This document shows positions 19,449-27,466 of a DNA stretch of 64,000 bases, piece by piece. Source of the stretch: Nocardioides cremeus (lineage in GTDB: Bacteria; Actinomycetota; Actinomycetes; Propionibacteriales; Nocardioidaceae); assembly GCF_030518195.1 (NCBI RefSeq), contig NZ_JAULSC010000005.1, positions 165,282 through 229,281 on the forward strand. The letters are read 5' to 3'. Below the pieces are notes generated by a model. The model had not been told where the DNA came from. It did no database searches and saw nothing but the letters and a program-made list of their open reading frames with translations. Numbering within the stretch: position 1 is the first letter of the stretch; every line of letters starts with the position of its first letter. A program made the position numbers and the translations under genes.

Positions 19449-19508
19449 GAGTCGGCCGGTTCGAACCAGCCGGGTCGCGAGTCGGCCGGTTCGAACCAGC
19501 CGGGTCGC
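19449..19508. repeat. Two exact tandem copies of a 30-bp unit containing a palindrome
   Basis: Bases 19449-19478 are repeated exactly at 19479-19508. Each unit contains the perfect 10-bp palindrome GGTTCGAACC inside a longer imperfect one (CCGGTTCGAACCAGCCGG). The pair lies between convergent genes (stops at 19445 and 19512), so it may act as a double terminator hairpin. A related GACCCGGC-containing repeat occurs at 63256. Confidence 0.9.
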
Positions 19509-19511
19509 GGC

Positions 19512-19739
19512 TCAGTCGTCGGAGCGCTCGGCGGCGCGGCGGGCGGCCTCGCGGATCTCGAAGACCTCGGTGGCCAGGCCGCCCAGCGCGCCGGCCACGC
19601 CCCTGACCGCGCCGGTGATGATCGTGGCGACCTCACCGACGGTGGTCGCGGCTGCCTCGACGGCGCTCTGCGCGGCGTCCTTGCCGATCTCGGCGCGGCT
19701 CAGCCGCTCCTCGCCGTGCTGCTCGGGGGTCTGGCTCAT
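19512..19739 (-). CDS. Small hypothetical protein, helical
   Basis: A 75-residue protein starting MSQTPEQHGEERLSRAEIG. An alanine/valine-rich, moderately hydrophobic middle (AAATTVGEVATIITGAVRGVAGALGG) is followed by a charged end (EIREAARRAAERSDD). It could be an amphipathic or weakly membrane-associated helix bundle. I placed the start at the ATG at 19737-19739; an in-frame GTG at 19808 would add 23 unconserved residues. No family recognised. Confidence 0.6.
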   Translation of the reverse strand: MSQTPEQHGEERLSRAEIGKDAAQSAVEAAATTVGEVATIITGAVRGVAGALGGLATEVFEIREAARRAAERSDD

Positions 19740-19813
19740 GGCCCCAGTCTCACCGCCAGCGGCGTCGTTGACCAGGTGGGCTGGCTCACGCACCGCCTCC
19801 GGCTGCACAAGGA

Positions 19814-20932
19814 TCAGGCGGCGGCGGGCTGCGCCGCGGCCGGTGCCGCCTGATCGCTGCGACGGCCCGGGAGGGCGAGACGGCAGATCTTGCGCGCCAC
19901 GCTCAGCAGCTGCTTGCCCAGCGGACCGGTGTTGTAGGGCAGCCCGTAGCGCTCGCAGATCTCCTGCACCTCACCGGAGATCTCCGGGTAGCGACGAGCG
20001 GGCAGGTCGGGGAAGAGGTGGTGCTCGACCTGGAAGGACAGGTTGCCGGTCATCAGGTGGAACAGCGGGCCGCCGTCGATGTTGGCCGAGCCCAGCAGCT
20101 GGCGGTAGTACCAGTGCCCGCGCGACTCGTCCTCGCACTCCTCCTCCGAGAAGGTCGCCACGCCGGCCGGGAAGTGCCCGCAGAAGATGATGTTGAAGGC
20201 CCACACGTTGCGCACCAGGTTGGCGGTGGCGTTGCCGGCCAGGGTCAGCGGGAAGAACGGACCCGTGAGCGCCGGGAAGAGCACGTAGTCCTTGAACGCC
20301 TGGCGGCGCACCTTGCGCATGATGCCGGCGTGCAGGGCCTTGTTGTCGGCCAGGGAGCGGCGCCCGGCGACGATGTTCTCGACCTCGAGGTCGTGCATGG
20401 CCACGCCCCACTCGAAGAAGACCATCAGCAGGAAGGCGTAGGCCGGGTTGCCCAGGTAGTAGGGGTGCCAGGGCTGGTCCTCGTCCATGCGCAGGATGCC
20501 GTAGCCGATGTCGCGGTCCTTGCCCAGCACGTTGGTGAACGTGTGGTGGATGTAGTTGTGGGAGTAGCGCCACTGCTCGGAGGGGCACACGTTGTCCCAC
20601 TCGTACATCCGCGAGCTCAGGCCGGGCTCGCCCATCCAGTCGTACTGGCCGTGCATGACGTTGTGCCCGATCTCCATGTTGTCGAGGATCTTGGAGACGC
20701 TGAGCGCCGCCACGGCCAGCGGCCACGCCGGCGGCAGGTAGAACAGCGCGCGACCGGCGACCTCGAGGCGACGCTGCAGGCGCACCACCCCGTGGATGTA
20801 GTCGGCGTCGGCCTCGCCGAGGTCGGCCAGGACGCGCTGGCGGATCGCGTCGAGCTCGGCACCCAGGGCGTCGAGCTGGTCAGGTGTCAGTCGGGGGGTG
20901 CCGGTGGTGGTGCCGGTGGTGGTGCTGGTCAT
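19814..20932 (-). CDS. Membrane acyl-CoA/acyl-lipid desaturase
   Basis: A 372-residue di-iron fatty-acid desaturase. All three histidine boxes are present: H90-NVM-H94, HNYIHH at 125-130, and QVEHHLFP near the C-terminus. Hydrophobic hairpins at about 67-85 and 215-250 fit the usual four-helix membrane topology. The next upstream gene on the same strand is a 2Fe-2S ferredoxin reductase, 43 bases away, which should supply electrons, as in the DesA3/Rv3230c pair of Mycobacterium tuberculosis. The divergent TetR gene and operator probably control both. Confidence 0.93.
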   Translation of the reverse strand: MTSTTTGTTTGTPRLTPDQLDALGAELDAIRQRVLADLGEADADYIHGVVRLQRRLEVAGRALFYLPPAWPLAVAALSVSKILDNMEIGHNVMHGQYDWMGEPGLSSRMYEWDNVCPSEQWRYSHNYIHHTFTNVLGKDRDIGYGILRMDEDQPWHPYYLGNPAYAFLLMVFFEWGVAMHDLEVENIVAGRRSLADNKALHAGIMRKVRRQAFKDYVLFPALTGPFFPLTLAGNATANLVRNVWAFNIIFCGHFPAGVATFSEEECEDESRGHWYYRQLLGSANIDGGPLFHLMTGNLSFQVEHHLFPDLPARRYPEISGEVQEICERYGLPYNTGPLGKQLLSVARKICRLALPGRRSDQAAPAAAQPAAA

Positions 20933-20975
20933 GGGAGGTCCTCTCGGTGGGGCGCCCGGGGGCGCGGGAGATGGC

Positions 20976-22085
20976 TCAGAGGTCGAGGGTGCAGCTGCCG
21001 ACGGGGGCCGAGACGCAGATCCGCACGTCCTCGTCGGGCCGCGAGGACTCCTCGCCGGTGACGACGTCGCGCACGGTGCCGCGGGTCTTGCGGGTGGTGC
21101 AGGAGAAGCAGATGCCCATCCGGCAGCCCGTCTGCGGGCGCAGCCCGAGGGCCTCGGCCTGGGCGAGCAGCGTCTCGCCGGTGTTGGCCGCGCCGAGCCC
21201 GCTGCGGGCGAAGCTGGTCTCGCCCTCGGCTCCCTCGGCGCCCGGGGCGGTCGTCGGCGCCTTGAAGTGCTCGACGCGCAGTCGCGCGCTGCCGTCGTAC
21301 GCCGCTTGCACGGCCTGCACCAGCCCCGTGGGCCCGCAGGCCCAGGTGTCGGTGTCGCGGAAGTCGGGCACCAGCCGGGCCAGTGCGGCGGGGCTGAAGC
21401 GCTGCCCGCCCTCGCCGGTGTGCACCAGCCGCACGTCGACGTGGTTGTCGAAGCGGGCGATGGCGGCGAGCTCCTCGGCGTAGATCTGCTCGGCCGCGCT
21501 CCGCGCGTAGTGCAGGAACGTGACCGGGCGGCCGGCGCGCCCGTCGTAGCCGTCGCGCAGCAGCGTGCGCAGCATCGACATCACCGGGGTGATGCCCGAT
21601 CCCCCGCTGACCAGCAGCAGCGGGTGCGGGGTCGGCGTCGCGGGTGTCGCGTGCATCGTGAAGTCGCCGCCGGCCTGGCTCAGGTGCAGCAGGGTGCCGG
21701 GGGCGGCCGTGGCCAGGTGTCGGGAGACCGAGGCACGCTCCTGGCCGTCGTCGTGGGCGCGCACCGTCAGCGTGAAGCGCTCCCCCGGGCCGGAGGCGGC
21801 CGAGGAGACCGAGAAGCAACGGGTGGCCCGGCGCGCCCCGGGCAGGTCGACGCCGACCTGCACGTGCTGCCCGGCGCGGTGCCCGCGCCAGGTCGAGGTG
21901 GGCTGCACGGTCAGGGTGCTGACCGGGTGCACACCCGTTGTCTCGTGCCGCACGTCGACGACCCGGCCGCGCACCTCGTGAGCGGCCCAGAGCGGGTTGA
22001 CCTGCTCGAGGAACCGGTCCACGCCGTGCGGCGAGGCGAGGGCTGCCACGGCGCGGGACTGCAGGACGGTGCTCAGGACACCCAT
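20976..22085 (-). CDS. Ferredoxin-NADPH reductase with 2Fe-2S domain, desaturase partner
   Basis: A 369-residue electron-transfer protein. An FAD-binding domain (TRCFSVSSA), an NAD(P)-binding domain (PLLLVSGGSGITPVMSMLR; CGPTGLVQAV) and a C-terminal plant-type 2Fe-2S domain (GCRMGICFSCTTR, with the last ligand in VGSCTLDL) appear in order. I placed the start at the ATG at 22083-22085 because GAGGAGG precedes it; longer readings lack a ribosome site and would cross the operator. It should pass electrons from NADPH to the downstream desaturase. Confidence 0.93.
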   Translation of the reverse strand: MGVLSTVLQSRAVAALASPHGVDRFLEQVNPLWAAHEVRGRVVDVRHETTGVHPVSTLTVQPTSTWRGHRAGQHVQVGVDLPGARRATRCFSVSSAASGPGERFTLTVRAHDDGQERASVSRHLATAAPGTLLHLSQAGGDFTMHATPATPTPHPLLLVSGGSGITPVMSMLRTLLRDGYDGRAGRPVTFLHYARSAAEQIYAEELAAIARFDNHVDVRLVHTGEGGQRFSPAALARLVPDFRDTDTWACGPTGLVQAVQAAYDGSARLRVEHFKAPTTAPGAEGAEGETSFARSGLGAANTGETLLAQAEALGLRPQTGCRMGICFSCTTRKTRGTVRDVVTGEESSRPDEDVRICVSAPVGSCTLDL

Positions 22086-22103
22086 GGACTGCCTCCTCGA
22101 TTC

Positions 22104-22121
22104 AGTGAACGCGCGTACACC
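22104..22121. promoter_or_regulatory. Probable operator for the desaturase-linked TetR regulator
   Basis: The sequence AGTGAACGCGCGTACACC is an imperfect palindrome (GTGAAC-N4-GTACAC) 19 bases upstream of the reductase start, in the divergent gap. Its form resembles operators of DesT/FabR-type TetR regulators of unsaturated fatty-acid synthesis. Assignment is by position and symmetry only. Confidence 0.6.
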
Positions 22122-22222
22122 GAAACTATGCGGGCCAGCGCGTGCCGACGTCAACGGCGCTCGCGGGTGAGCCGCACCACCCGGGGGCCCGGGCCAGCAG
22201 CGGCGCGTCCACCGCGCGGCGC

Positions 22223-22228
22223 TAGCAT
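22223..22228 (+). promoter_or_regulatory. -10 element of a probable leaderless promoter
   Basis: TAGCAT lies 6 bases before the GTG start of the TetR gene at 22235, the geometry of a leaderless actinobacterial message. No clear ribosome site is present. Confidence 0.45.
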
Positions 22229-22234
22229 CGAGGT

Positions 22235-22855
22235 GTGACCCAGACCCGTGTCGAGCGCAAGGAGCGCACCCGCCGAGCGATCCTCGACGCAGCGCTCGAG
22301 CTCTGCGAGGACAGCAGCCTGGTGGCGCTCTCGCTGCGCCAGGTCGCCAAGGAGGTGGGGATCGTCCCCACCGGCTTCTACCGCCACTTCGACTCCATCG
22401 AGTCGCTGGGCCTGAGCCTGGTCGACGAGTCGTTCGCCTCGCTGCGCGCGCTGCTGCGCGACGTGCGGCGCGACCAGGGCTCGACCACCGACATCGTCGA
22501 CGGCTCGGTCTCGATCCTGGTCGACCACGTGCACCGGCAGCGCTCGCACTTCGCCTTCATCGCCCGCGAGCGCACCGCGGGCCAGCCGGCCGTCCGCGAG
22601 GCGATCCGGCACGAGATCGAGCTGTGCGAGCGCGAGCTGGCCACCGACCTCGCCCGACTGCCCGGCACCACCGACTGGTCGCCCGAGGACCTGCGCATCC
22701 TCTCGGGACTGATCGTCTCGGCGATGGTGGCCGTGGCCGAGGAGATCCTCGCCGCCGCCCAGCGCCCCGAGGCCGAGAAGCAGATCGTGGAGAAGGCCCG
22801 AACTCAGCTCCGGATGGTGCTGGTCGGCGCCCTCAACTGGCGCTCGCGCACCTGA
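22235..22855 (+). CDS. TetR-family regulator of fatty-acid desaturation
   Basis: A 206-residue repressor. An N-terminal helix-turn-helix (RRAILDAALELCED...LSLRQVAKEVGIVPTGFYRHF) is followed by a helical ligand domain. The phrase VGIVPTGFYRHFDSIESLG is typical of the FabR/DesT subgroup, which senses acyl-CoAs. It is divergent to the reductase-desaturase operon with a palindrome between, so it very likely controls membrane-lipid unsaturation. GTG start. Confidence 0.85.
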   Translation: MTQTRVERKERTRRAILDAALELCEDSSLVALSLRQVAKEVGIVPTGFYRHFDSIESLGLSLVDESFASLRALLRDVRRDQGSTTDIVDGSVSILVDHVHRQRSHFAFIARERTAGQPAVREAIRHEIELCERELATDLARLPGTTDWSPEDLRILSGLIVSAMVAVAEEILAAAQRPEAEKQIVEKARTQLRMVLVGALNWRSRT

Positions 22856-22876
22856 GGCGCACCGCCCGCCGGCCCG

Positions 22877-23566
22877 CTAGCCCCGGGGCGTGAGCGACAG
22901 GTCGGTCAGCACCGCGTCGTCGGGCAGGTCGAGCGCCTGCAGGATCGCCGCGGCGACGGTGGCCGGGTCGATCCACTGCGACGGGTCGTAGTCCTTGCCC
23001 TCCTGGGCGTGCACCTTCTCCTGCATGGCGGTGGCGGTGCGGCCGGGATAGATCGTGGTCACCCGCACGCCGTGCCCCGACTCCTCCGCGCGCAGCGAGT
23101 CGGCCAGCGCCTTGAGCCCGTGCTTGCTGGCGGCGTACGCCGACCACTGCGGCTTGGCGACCAGCCCGGCGCCGGAGTTGACCAGCACCACGGTGCCGCG
23201 GGCCGAGCGCAGCGCCGGCAGCGCGAGCCTGGTCAGGACGGCGGGGGCCACGAGGTTGACGGTGACCTGCTCGACCCAGGCCGCGGCCGACAGCTCGGCC
23301 ACCGTGCCGAGCTCGACGACGCCACCGGCGTGCACGAGCGAGTCGAGCCGCTGCGGCAACCGGTCGGCCAGCGCCTCGACCGCAGCGGGGTCGGCCAGGT
23401 CGGCGACCAGCGTGCGGGCACCGGGACAGGCCTCGGCGAGCTCGCCGGCACGCTCCTCGGAGCGGGCCAGCAGCCACACCTCGTCGCCGCGCTCGCGCAG
23501 CCGGTGGGCCAGGACCTCGCCGATGCCCGAGCCGGCGCCGGTCAGCAGGTGGGTGCGGGTGCTCAT
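22877..23566 (-). CDS. Short-chain dehydrogenase/reductase
   Basis: A 229-residue classical SDR. The cofactor motif is TGAGSGIG at residues 9-16; the catalytic set includes the NSG serine region and YAASK (Tyr/Lys). An arginine pair after the first strand (LLARSEER) suggests NADPH preference. It is convergent with the TetR gene and followed 8 bases upstream on the same strand by a zinc-type dehydrogenase, so the two may be co-transcribed. Substrate unknown. Confidence 0.9.
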   Translation of the reverse strand: MSTRTHLLTGAGSGIGEVLAHRLRERGDEVWLLARSEERAGELAEACPGARTLVADLADPAAVEALADRLPQRLDSLVHAGGVVELGTVAELSAAAWVEQVTVNLVAPAVLTRLALPALRSARGTVVLVNSGAGLVAKPQWSAYAASKHGLKALADSLRAEESGHGVRVTTIYPGRTATAMQEKVHAQEGKDYDPSQWIDPATVAAAILQALDLPDDAVLTDLSLTPRG

Positions 23567-23574
23567 GGTGGCGC

Positions 23575-24543
23575 TCAGCGGGTCAGGACGACCTTGCCGA
23601 AGACGTCGCCGTCGATCATGGCGGCGAAGCCCTCGGGGGCCTGCTCCATCGGCAGGACCCGGTCGACGAGCGGGCGGGCGCCGGTCGCGTCGAGCATGGA
23701 GACCAGGGAGGCCAGCTCGTCGCGGGTGCCCATCGTCGAGCCCACCACCGAGAGCTGCAGGAAGAAGATGCGGGTCAGCTCGGCGTCGTCGAGCTGGGGG
23801 CCGGAGGTGGTGCCGGAGATGACCAGGCGACCGCCGGGCTTCAGCGAGCGCACCGAGTGCGACCAGGTGGCCCGGCCGACCGTCTCCATCACGGCGTCGA
23901 CCTTGACCGGCAGCCGGGCACCGGACTCGAAGACCTCGTGGGCGCCGATCTCGAGCGCACGGGCGCGCTTGGCCTCGTCACGGCTGGTGGCCAGCACCCG
24001 CAGCCCCGCGGCACGGCCCAGGATGATCGCCGCGGTCGCGACGCCACCGCCGGCGCCCTGCACCAGCACCGTGTCGCCGGCGGTCAGGTCGCCGCGGGTG
24101 AAGAGCATCCGGTAGGCGGTCAGCCAAGCGGTCGGCAGGCAGGCGGCCTCCTCGAAGGACAGCGAGGCCGGCTTGGGCACCACGTTGCGCCGCGGCACGA
24201 CGACCTTGTCGGCGAAGGTGCCCTGGTGGCGCTCGGAGAGCAGCGAGCGCTTCGGGTCGAAGGTCTCGTCCCCGCTCCAGGACGGGTCGCTCACCACGGC
24301 GTGCACCACGACCTCGTTGCCGTCCTCGTCGAGGCCCGCGGCGTCGCAGCCGAGGATCATCGGCAGCGCCTCCTGCTTGAGGCCCACGCCGCGCAGCGAC
24401 CACACGTCGTGGTGGTTCAGCGAGGCGGCCTTGACGGTGACCGTGGTCCAGCCCTCGGGGGCCTCGGGCTCGGGGCGCTCTCCCACCACCAGGCCGGACA
24501 GCGGGTCGTCGGAGGAGAAGGAGTCGGCGTAGACGGCGAACAT
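23575..24543 (-). CDS. Zinc-type alcohol dehydrogenase/quinone oxidoreductase family protein
   Basis: A 322-residue medium-chain dehydrogenase. It has the GroES-like N-terminal fold (NHHDVWSLRG...PMILGCDAAG) and a nucleotide-binding motif VLVQGAGGGVATAAIILGRAAG. The structural-zinc cysteine cluster is absent, so it is nearer the zinc-free quinone-oxidoreductase branch. The ATG at 24541-24543 fits the conserved start (MFAVYADSF); a GTG three codons upstream is also possible. Substrate unknown. Confidence 0.88.
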   Translation of the reverse strand: MFAVYADSFSSDDPLSGLVVGERPEPEAPEGWTTVTVKAASLNHHDVWSLRGVGLKQEALPMILGCDAAGLDEDGNEVVVHAVVSDPSWSGDETFDPKRSLLSERHQGTFADKVVVPRRNVVPKPASLSFEEAACLPTAWLTAYRMLFTRGDLTAGDTVLVQGAGGGVATAAIILGRAAGLRVLATSRDEAKRARALEIGAHEVFESGARLPVKVDAVMETVGRATWSHSVRSLKPGGRLVISGTTSGPQLDDAELTRIFFLQLSVVGSTMGTRDELASLVSMLDATGARPLVDRVLPMEQAPEGFAAMIDGDVFGKVVLTR

Positions 24544-24596
24544 GTGGTTCACGTTACTGGTCGGCGACCACCCGCAGCGGTGAGGGCCCGCACCGT

Positions 24597-24626
24597 GTCA
24601 ACGTCAGCGTCAACGCCAGCGTCAGC
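24597..24626. repeat. Hexamer tandem repeat at the end of the malic enzyme gene
   Basis: Five consecutive hexamers (GTCAAC, GTCAGC, GTCAAC, GCCAGC, GTCAGC) overlap the malic enzyme stop codon and extend into the gap before the divergent-strand dehydrogenase promoter. It looks like slippage and no function is evident. Confidence 0.75.
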
Positions 24627-25830
24627 GGCGCGCGACCCCGTCGCGCCGCGCGGCGTCGGCGACCGCGCTGGAGACCGCGCCCGGCACCCGCTCGTCGAAG
24701 GGCGAGGGGATGATGAAGGTCTCGCTGAGGTCGTCGCCGACCAGCTCGGCCAGCGCGTTGGCCGCCGCGAGCTTCATGCCCTCGGTGATGCCGGTGGCGT
24801 GCACGTCGAGTGCGCCGCGGAAGATCCCCGGGAAGGCCAGCACGTTGTTGATCTGGTTGGGGAAGTCCGAGCGGCCGGTCGCGACCACGCGCGCGTACTT
24901 GTGCGCCACGTCGGGGTGCACCTCGGGCGTGGGGTTGGCCAGGCCGAAGATGATCGCGTCGGGGGCCATCCGCGCGACGTCCTCCTCGGGCACGGTGCCG
25001 CCGGAGACGCCGAGGTAGACGTCGGCGCCGGCGAGCACGTCGCCGAGGGTGCCGGTGCGGCCGGTCTTGTCGGCCGTCATCTCGGCGAGCGCCTTCTTGA
25101 CCGGGGTGAGGTCGCCGCGCGAGGAGTGCAGGACGCCCTTGCGGTCGGTCACGGCCAGGTCGGTGATGCCCGCCTCGAGCAGGATCTTGGCCACCGCGAC
25201 ACCCGCGGCGCCGGCGCCGGAGATGACCACGCGCGTGGTCGCGGCGTCGCGGCCGGTGATCTTGAGCGCGTTCTTCAGCGCGGCGAGCGCCACCACGGCG
25301 GTGCCGTGCTGGTCGTCGTGGAAGACCGGGATGTCGAGCATCTCCTTGAGCCGGTCCTCGATCTCGAAGCAGCGCGGCGCGGAGATGTCCTCGAGGTTGA
25401 TGCCGCCGAAGCTCGGCGCCAGACGGGCCACGGTCTCGATGATCTGCTCGGTGTCGGTGGTGTCGAGGCAGATCGGGACGGCGTCGACGCCACCGAACTG
25501 CTTGAACAGCACCGCCTTGCCCTCCATCACCGGCATCGCGGCCGCCGGGCCGATATCGCCCAGGCCGAGCACCGCGGTGCCGTCGCTGACGACGGCCACG
25601 GTGTTGGGCACCCACGTGTAGTGCTGGGTCATGCTGGGGTCGGCGGCGATCGCCTCGCACACCAGCGCCACGCCGGGGGTGTAGGCCAGCGACAGGTCGG
25701 CGGCGTCCTTGAGCGGCGCGGTCGCGGCGATCCGCATCTTGCCGCCCCGGTGCAGGTCGAAGACGGGGTCGCCCTCGAACGGGTGGCTCGTGGCGGTGGC
25801 CGGCTGGGGCGGCTCGGGGACTGAGGACAT
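24622..25830 (-). CDS. NAD(P)-dependent malic enzyme (short bacterial form)
   Basis: A 402-residue enzyme that oxidatively decarboxylates malate to pyruvate. Family features are LSLAYTPGVALVCEAI with the catalytic tyrosine, TVAVVSDGTAVLGLGDIGP with lysine in MEGKAVLFKQF, the metal-site segment INLEDISAPRCFEIE...FHDDQHGTA, and the cofactor motif VVISGAGAAGVAVAKILLEAG. It lacks the phosphotransacetylase tail of the long form. It stands alone; the roughly 170 bases upstream hold its promoter region and no recognisable gene. Confidence 0.95.
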   Translation of the reverse strand: MSSVPEPPQPATATSHPFEGDPVFDLHRGGKMRIAATAPLKDAADLSLAYTPGVALVCEAIAADPSMTQHYTWVPNTVAVVSDGTAVLGLGDIGPAAAMPVMEGKAVLFKQFGGVDAVPICLDTTDTEQIIETVARLAPSFGGINLEDISAPRCFEIEDRLKEMLDIPVFHDDQHGTAVVALAALKNALKITGRDAATTRVVISGAGAAGVAVAKILLEAGITDLAVTDRKGVLHSSRGDLTPVKKALAEMTADKTGRTGTLGDVLAGADVYLGVSGGTVPEEDVARMAPDAIIFGLANPTPEVHPDVAHKYARVVATGRSDFPNQINNVLAFPGIFRGALDVHATGITEGMKLAAANALAELVGDDLSETFIIPSPFDERVPGAVSSAVADAARRDGVARR

Positions 25831-26004
25831 CTCGTTGAGGTCTTTCCAGGCTGAGGGCCGTCGGGGACGGATCCGGCTCGACGGGCGGGGTGGTGCCTCG
25901 GAGCGCCGGGACCCGGGCGGGGTGCGCGTGCTCGCAGTCTCGCACAGCGCGAGCGACGCCCCGGGGGGCGTCCCACCGTGCGGTGGGTCACAGCACGCGA
26001 GCGG

Positions 26005-26379
26005 TCAGCGGCCCGGAGCGGCCCTGCGCGGCCGGAGCCGGCGGGGCCGGGGCCAGGCCCGCGCGACCACCACGCCGAGCACGTCGGGGTCCGCGACGGG
26101 CCCCCGGTGCCGCGAGTCCACGCCGACGTCGGGGTCGTCGCTGAGCAGCCACCACCCCGCGGTGCCCGAGGCCGTACGCCGCCTCTCCACCGCGCGCTTG
26201 ACCGCGAGCGTCCCGTCGGCCAGGCGTGCGACCACCACGCACCCCGGTCGCACCGGGCGCCGGTAGGAGACCAGCAGCCAGTCGCCCGGGCGCAGGCCCG
26301 GACGCATCGAGTCGCCGCGCACCAGCGCCCAGCCCCAGGGCGCTCGGCCCGCCCGAGCGGGTGGGGACGTGTCGCTCAC
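26005..26379 (-). CDS. sodX: S26-type peptidase for nickel SOD maturation
   Basis: A 124-residue small signal-peptidase-like protein. The S26 Ser/Lys dyad is visible as S24 in VRGDSMRPG and K61 in LAVKRAVE. It lies divergently beside sodN, whose precursor must be cut before H15 to form the nickel hook, so this is the expected maturation protease. The GTG at 26377-26379 was chosen because longer readings would extend toward sodN without adding conserved sequence. No clear ribosome site precedes it, so the message may be leaderless. Unlike ordinary signal peptidases it has no evident membrane anchor. Confidence 0.85.
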   Translation of the reverse strand: MSDTSPPARAGRAPWGWALVRGDSMRPGLRPGDWLLVSYRRPVRPGCVVVARLADGTLAVKRAVERRRTASGTAGWWLLSDDPDVGVDSRHRGPVADPDVLGVVVARAWPRPRRLRPRRAAPGR

Positions 26380-26428
26380 GCGGAGTAGTGTCCCAGCCAG
26401 AAGCCAGACGACGTACGAGAGGACCTGC

Positions 26429-26830
26429 ATGTTCGCCAAGCTGTTCGCACCCACCGTCGAGGTGTCCGCCCACTGCGACCTGCCCTGCGGTGTCTACGAC
26501 CCCGCGCAGGCCCGCATCGAGGCCGAGTCGATCAAGGGCATCATCGCCAAGGTCGCCGACAACGACGACCCCGACTTCCGCACCCGCGCGATCATCATCA
26601 AGGAGCAGCGCGCCGAGCTGGTCAAGCACCACCTGTGGGTGCTGTGGACCGACTACTTCAAGCCCCCGCACTTCGAGAAGTACCCCCAGCTGCACGTGCT
26701 GGTCAACGAGGCCACCAAGCTCGCCGGTGCCTCGGGCGCCAAGGGCGCGCTCGACGCCGAGGTCGCCGACCAGCTGCTGGCCAAGATCGACGAGATCGCC
26801 GAGATCTTCTGGGAGACCAAGAAGGGCTGA
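26429..26830 (+). CDS. sodN: Nickel-containing superoxide dismutase precursor
   Basis: A 133-residue precursor. A 14-residue propeptide (MFAKLFAPTVEVSA) precedes the nickel hook HCDLPCGVYDPAQ; H15, C16 and C20 become His1, Cys2 and Cys6 of the mature enzyme, the known nickel ligands. The rest matches NiSOD (KEQRAELVKHHLWVLWTDYFKPPHFEKYP). It removes superoxide in the cytosol. ATG start behind GAGAGG. The divergent protease gene sodX probably processes it. Such genes are usually nickel-controlled through Nur, but no Nur site was identified here. Confidence 0.97.
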   Translation: MFAKLFAPTVEVSAHCDLPCGVYDPAQARIEAESIKGIIAKVADNDDPDFRTRAIIIKEQRAELVKHHLWVLWTDYFKPPHFEKYPQLHVLVNEATKLAGASGAKGALDAEVADQLLAKIDEIAEIFWETKKG

Positions 26831-26838
26831 GCCCCTGC

Positions 26839-26856
26839 GCAGGTCGTCTGACCTGC
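26839..26856 (+). terminator. Hairpin after sodN
   Basis: GCAGGTC and GACCTGC form a perfect 7-bp stem with loop GTCT, 8 bases past the sodN stop. No U-tract. It marks the likely end of the core region before the accessory island. Confidence 0.6.
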
Positions 26857-27023
26857 AGCTCCACCTGGTCGACGCCGTCCCGGTCCGCAGCGAGTCCGCT
26901 GGCGGGCCGAGGGCGGCGTCGAGCACGTTCCGGGTCCTGGCCTCGCGGACGGCTCAGGGGGTGGCCCGAGCGGTGGTGCTCCTGCATTCCACATGGTGCC
27001 TGCTGACCGCCTGGCCGGTCGTC

Positions 27024-27040
27024 TACTATCGGAGACCGGA
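27024..27040. promoter_or_regulatory. BlaI-type operator, site A (degenerate right arm)
   Basis: TACTATCGGAGACCGGA matches the island palindrome TACTATCGACGATAGTA fully in the left eight bases and poorly in the right arm. It lies 40 bases upstream of the first blaI gene. A weaker autoregulatory site would be sensible for the repressor's own gene, but that is inference. Confidence 0.55.
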
Positions 27041-27079
27041 GACGAGAGCTCCACACGAACGCGTTTGGGGAGTCGAGAC

Positions 27080-27466
27080 ATGCAGCAACGGGTGAGCAAC
27101 CTGGGTCCCCTCGAGGCCGTCATCATGGAGCGGCTGTGGGCGCGCGGTCGACCGACCCCCGTGCGTGCGGTGCTCGACGAGCTGGAGCACGAGCGCAGTC
27201 TCGCTTACACCACCGTGATGACAGTGATGGACAACCTGCACCGCAAGGGCCTCCTGGGGCGGGAGCGGGTCGGACGGGCCTACCACTACGTCCCGGTGCG
27301 GTCTCGTGAGGAGCACACTGCTGCGCTCATGAGCGAGGTGCTGGCCGACACCGCCGATCGTGGGAGTGCGTTGCTGCACTTCGTCGAGCAGATGCAGCCC
27401 GAAGAGCTGGACCGACTACGTTCGGCTCTCGACCAGCGCAGCTCGACGAAGAGCGAGGGCGAGTGA
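27080..27466 (+). CDS. BlaI/MecI/CopY-family repressor, copy 1
   Basis: A 128-residue winged-helix repressor. The DNA-binding part reads LGPLEAVIMERLW...PVRAVLDELEHERSLAYTTVMTVMDNLHRKGLL, the diagnostic BlaI recognition region. A helical dimerisation and cleavage tail follows (FVEQMQPEELDRLRSAL). ATG start behind GGGAG. The stop overlaps the downstream M56 protease gene (GTGA), the standard BlaI-BlaR1 type pairing. It probably binds the TACTAT-N5-ATAGTA palindromes spread over the next 20 kb, together with or in competition with copy 2 at 43301. In known systems proteolysis of the repressor relieves repression. Confidence 0.93.
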   Translation: MQQRVSNLGPLEAVIMERLWARGRPTPVRAVLDELEHERSLAYTTVMTVMDNLHRKGLLGRERVGRAYHYVPVRSREEHTAALMSEVLADTADRGSALLHFVEQMQPEELDRLRSALDQRSSTKSEGE

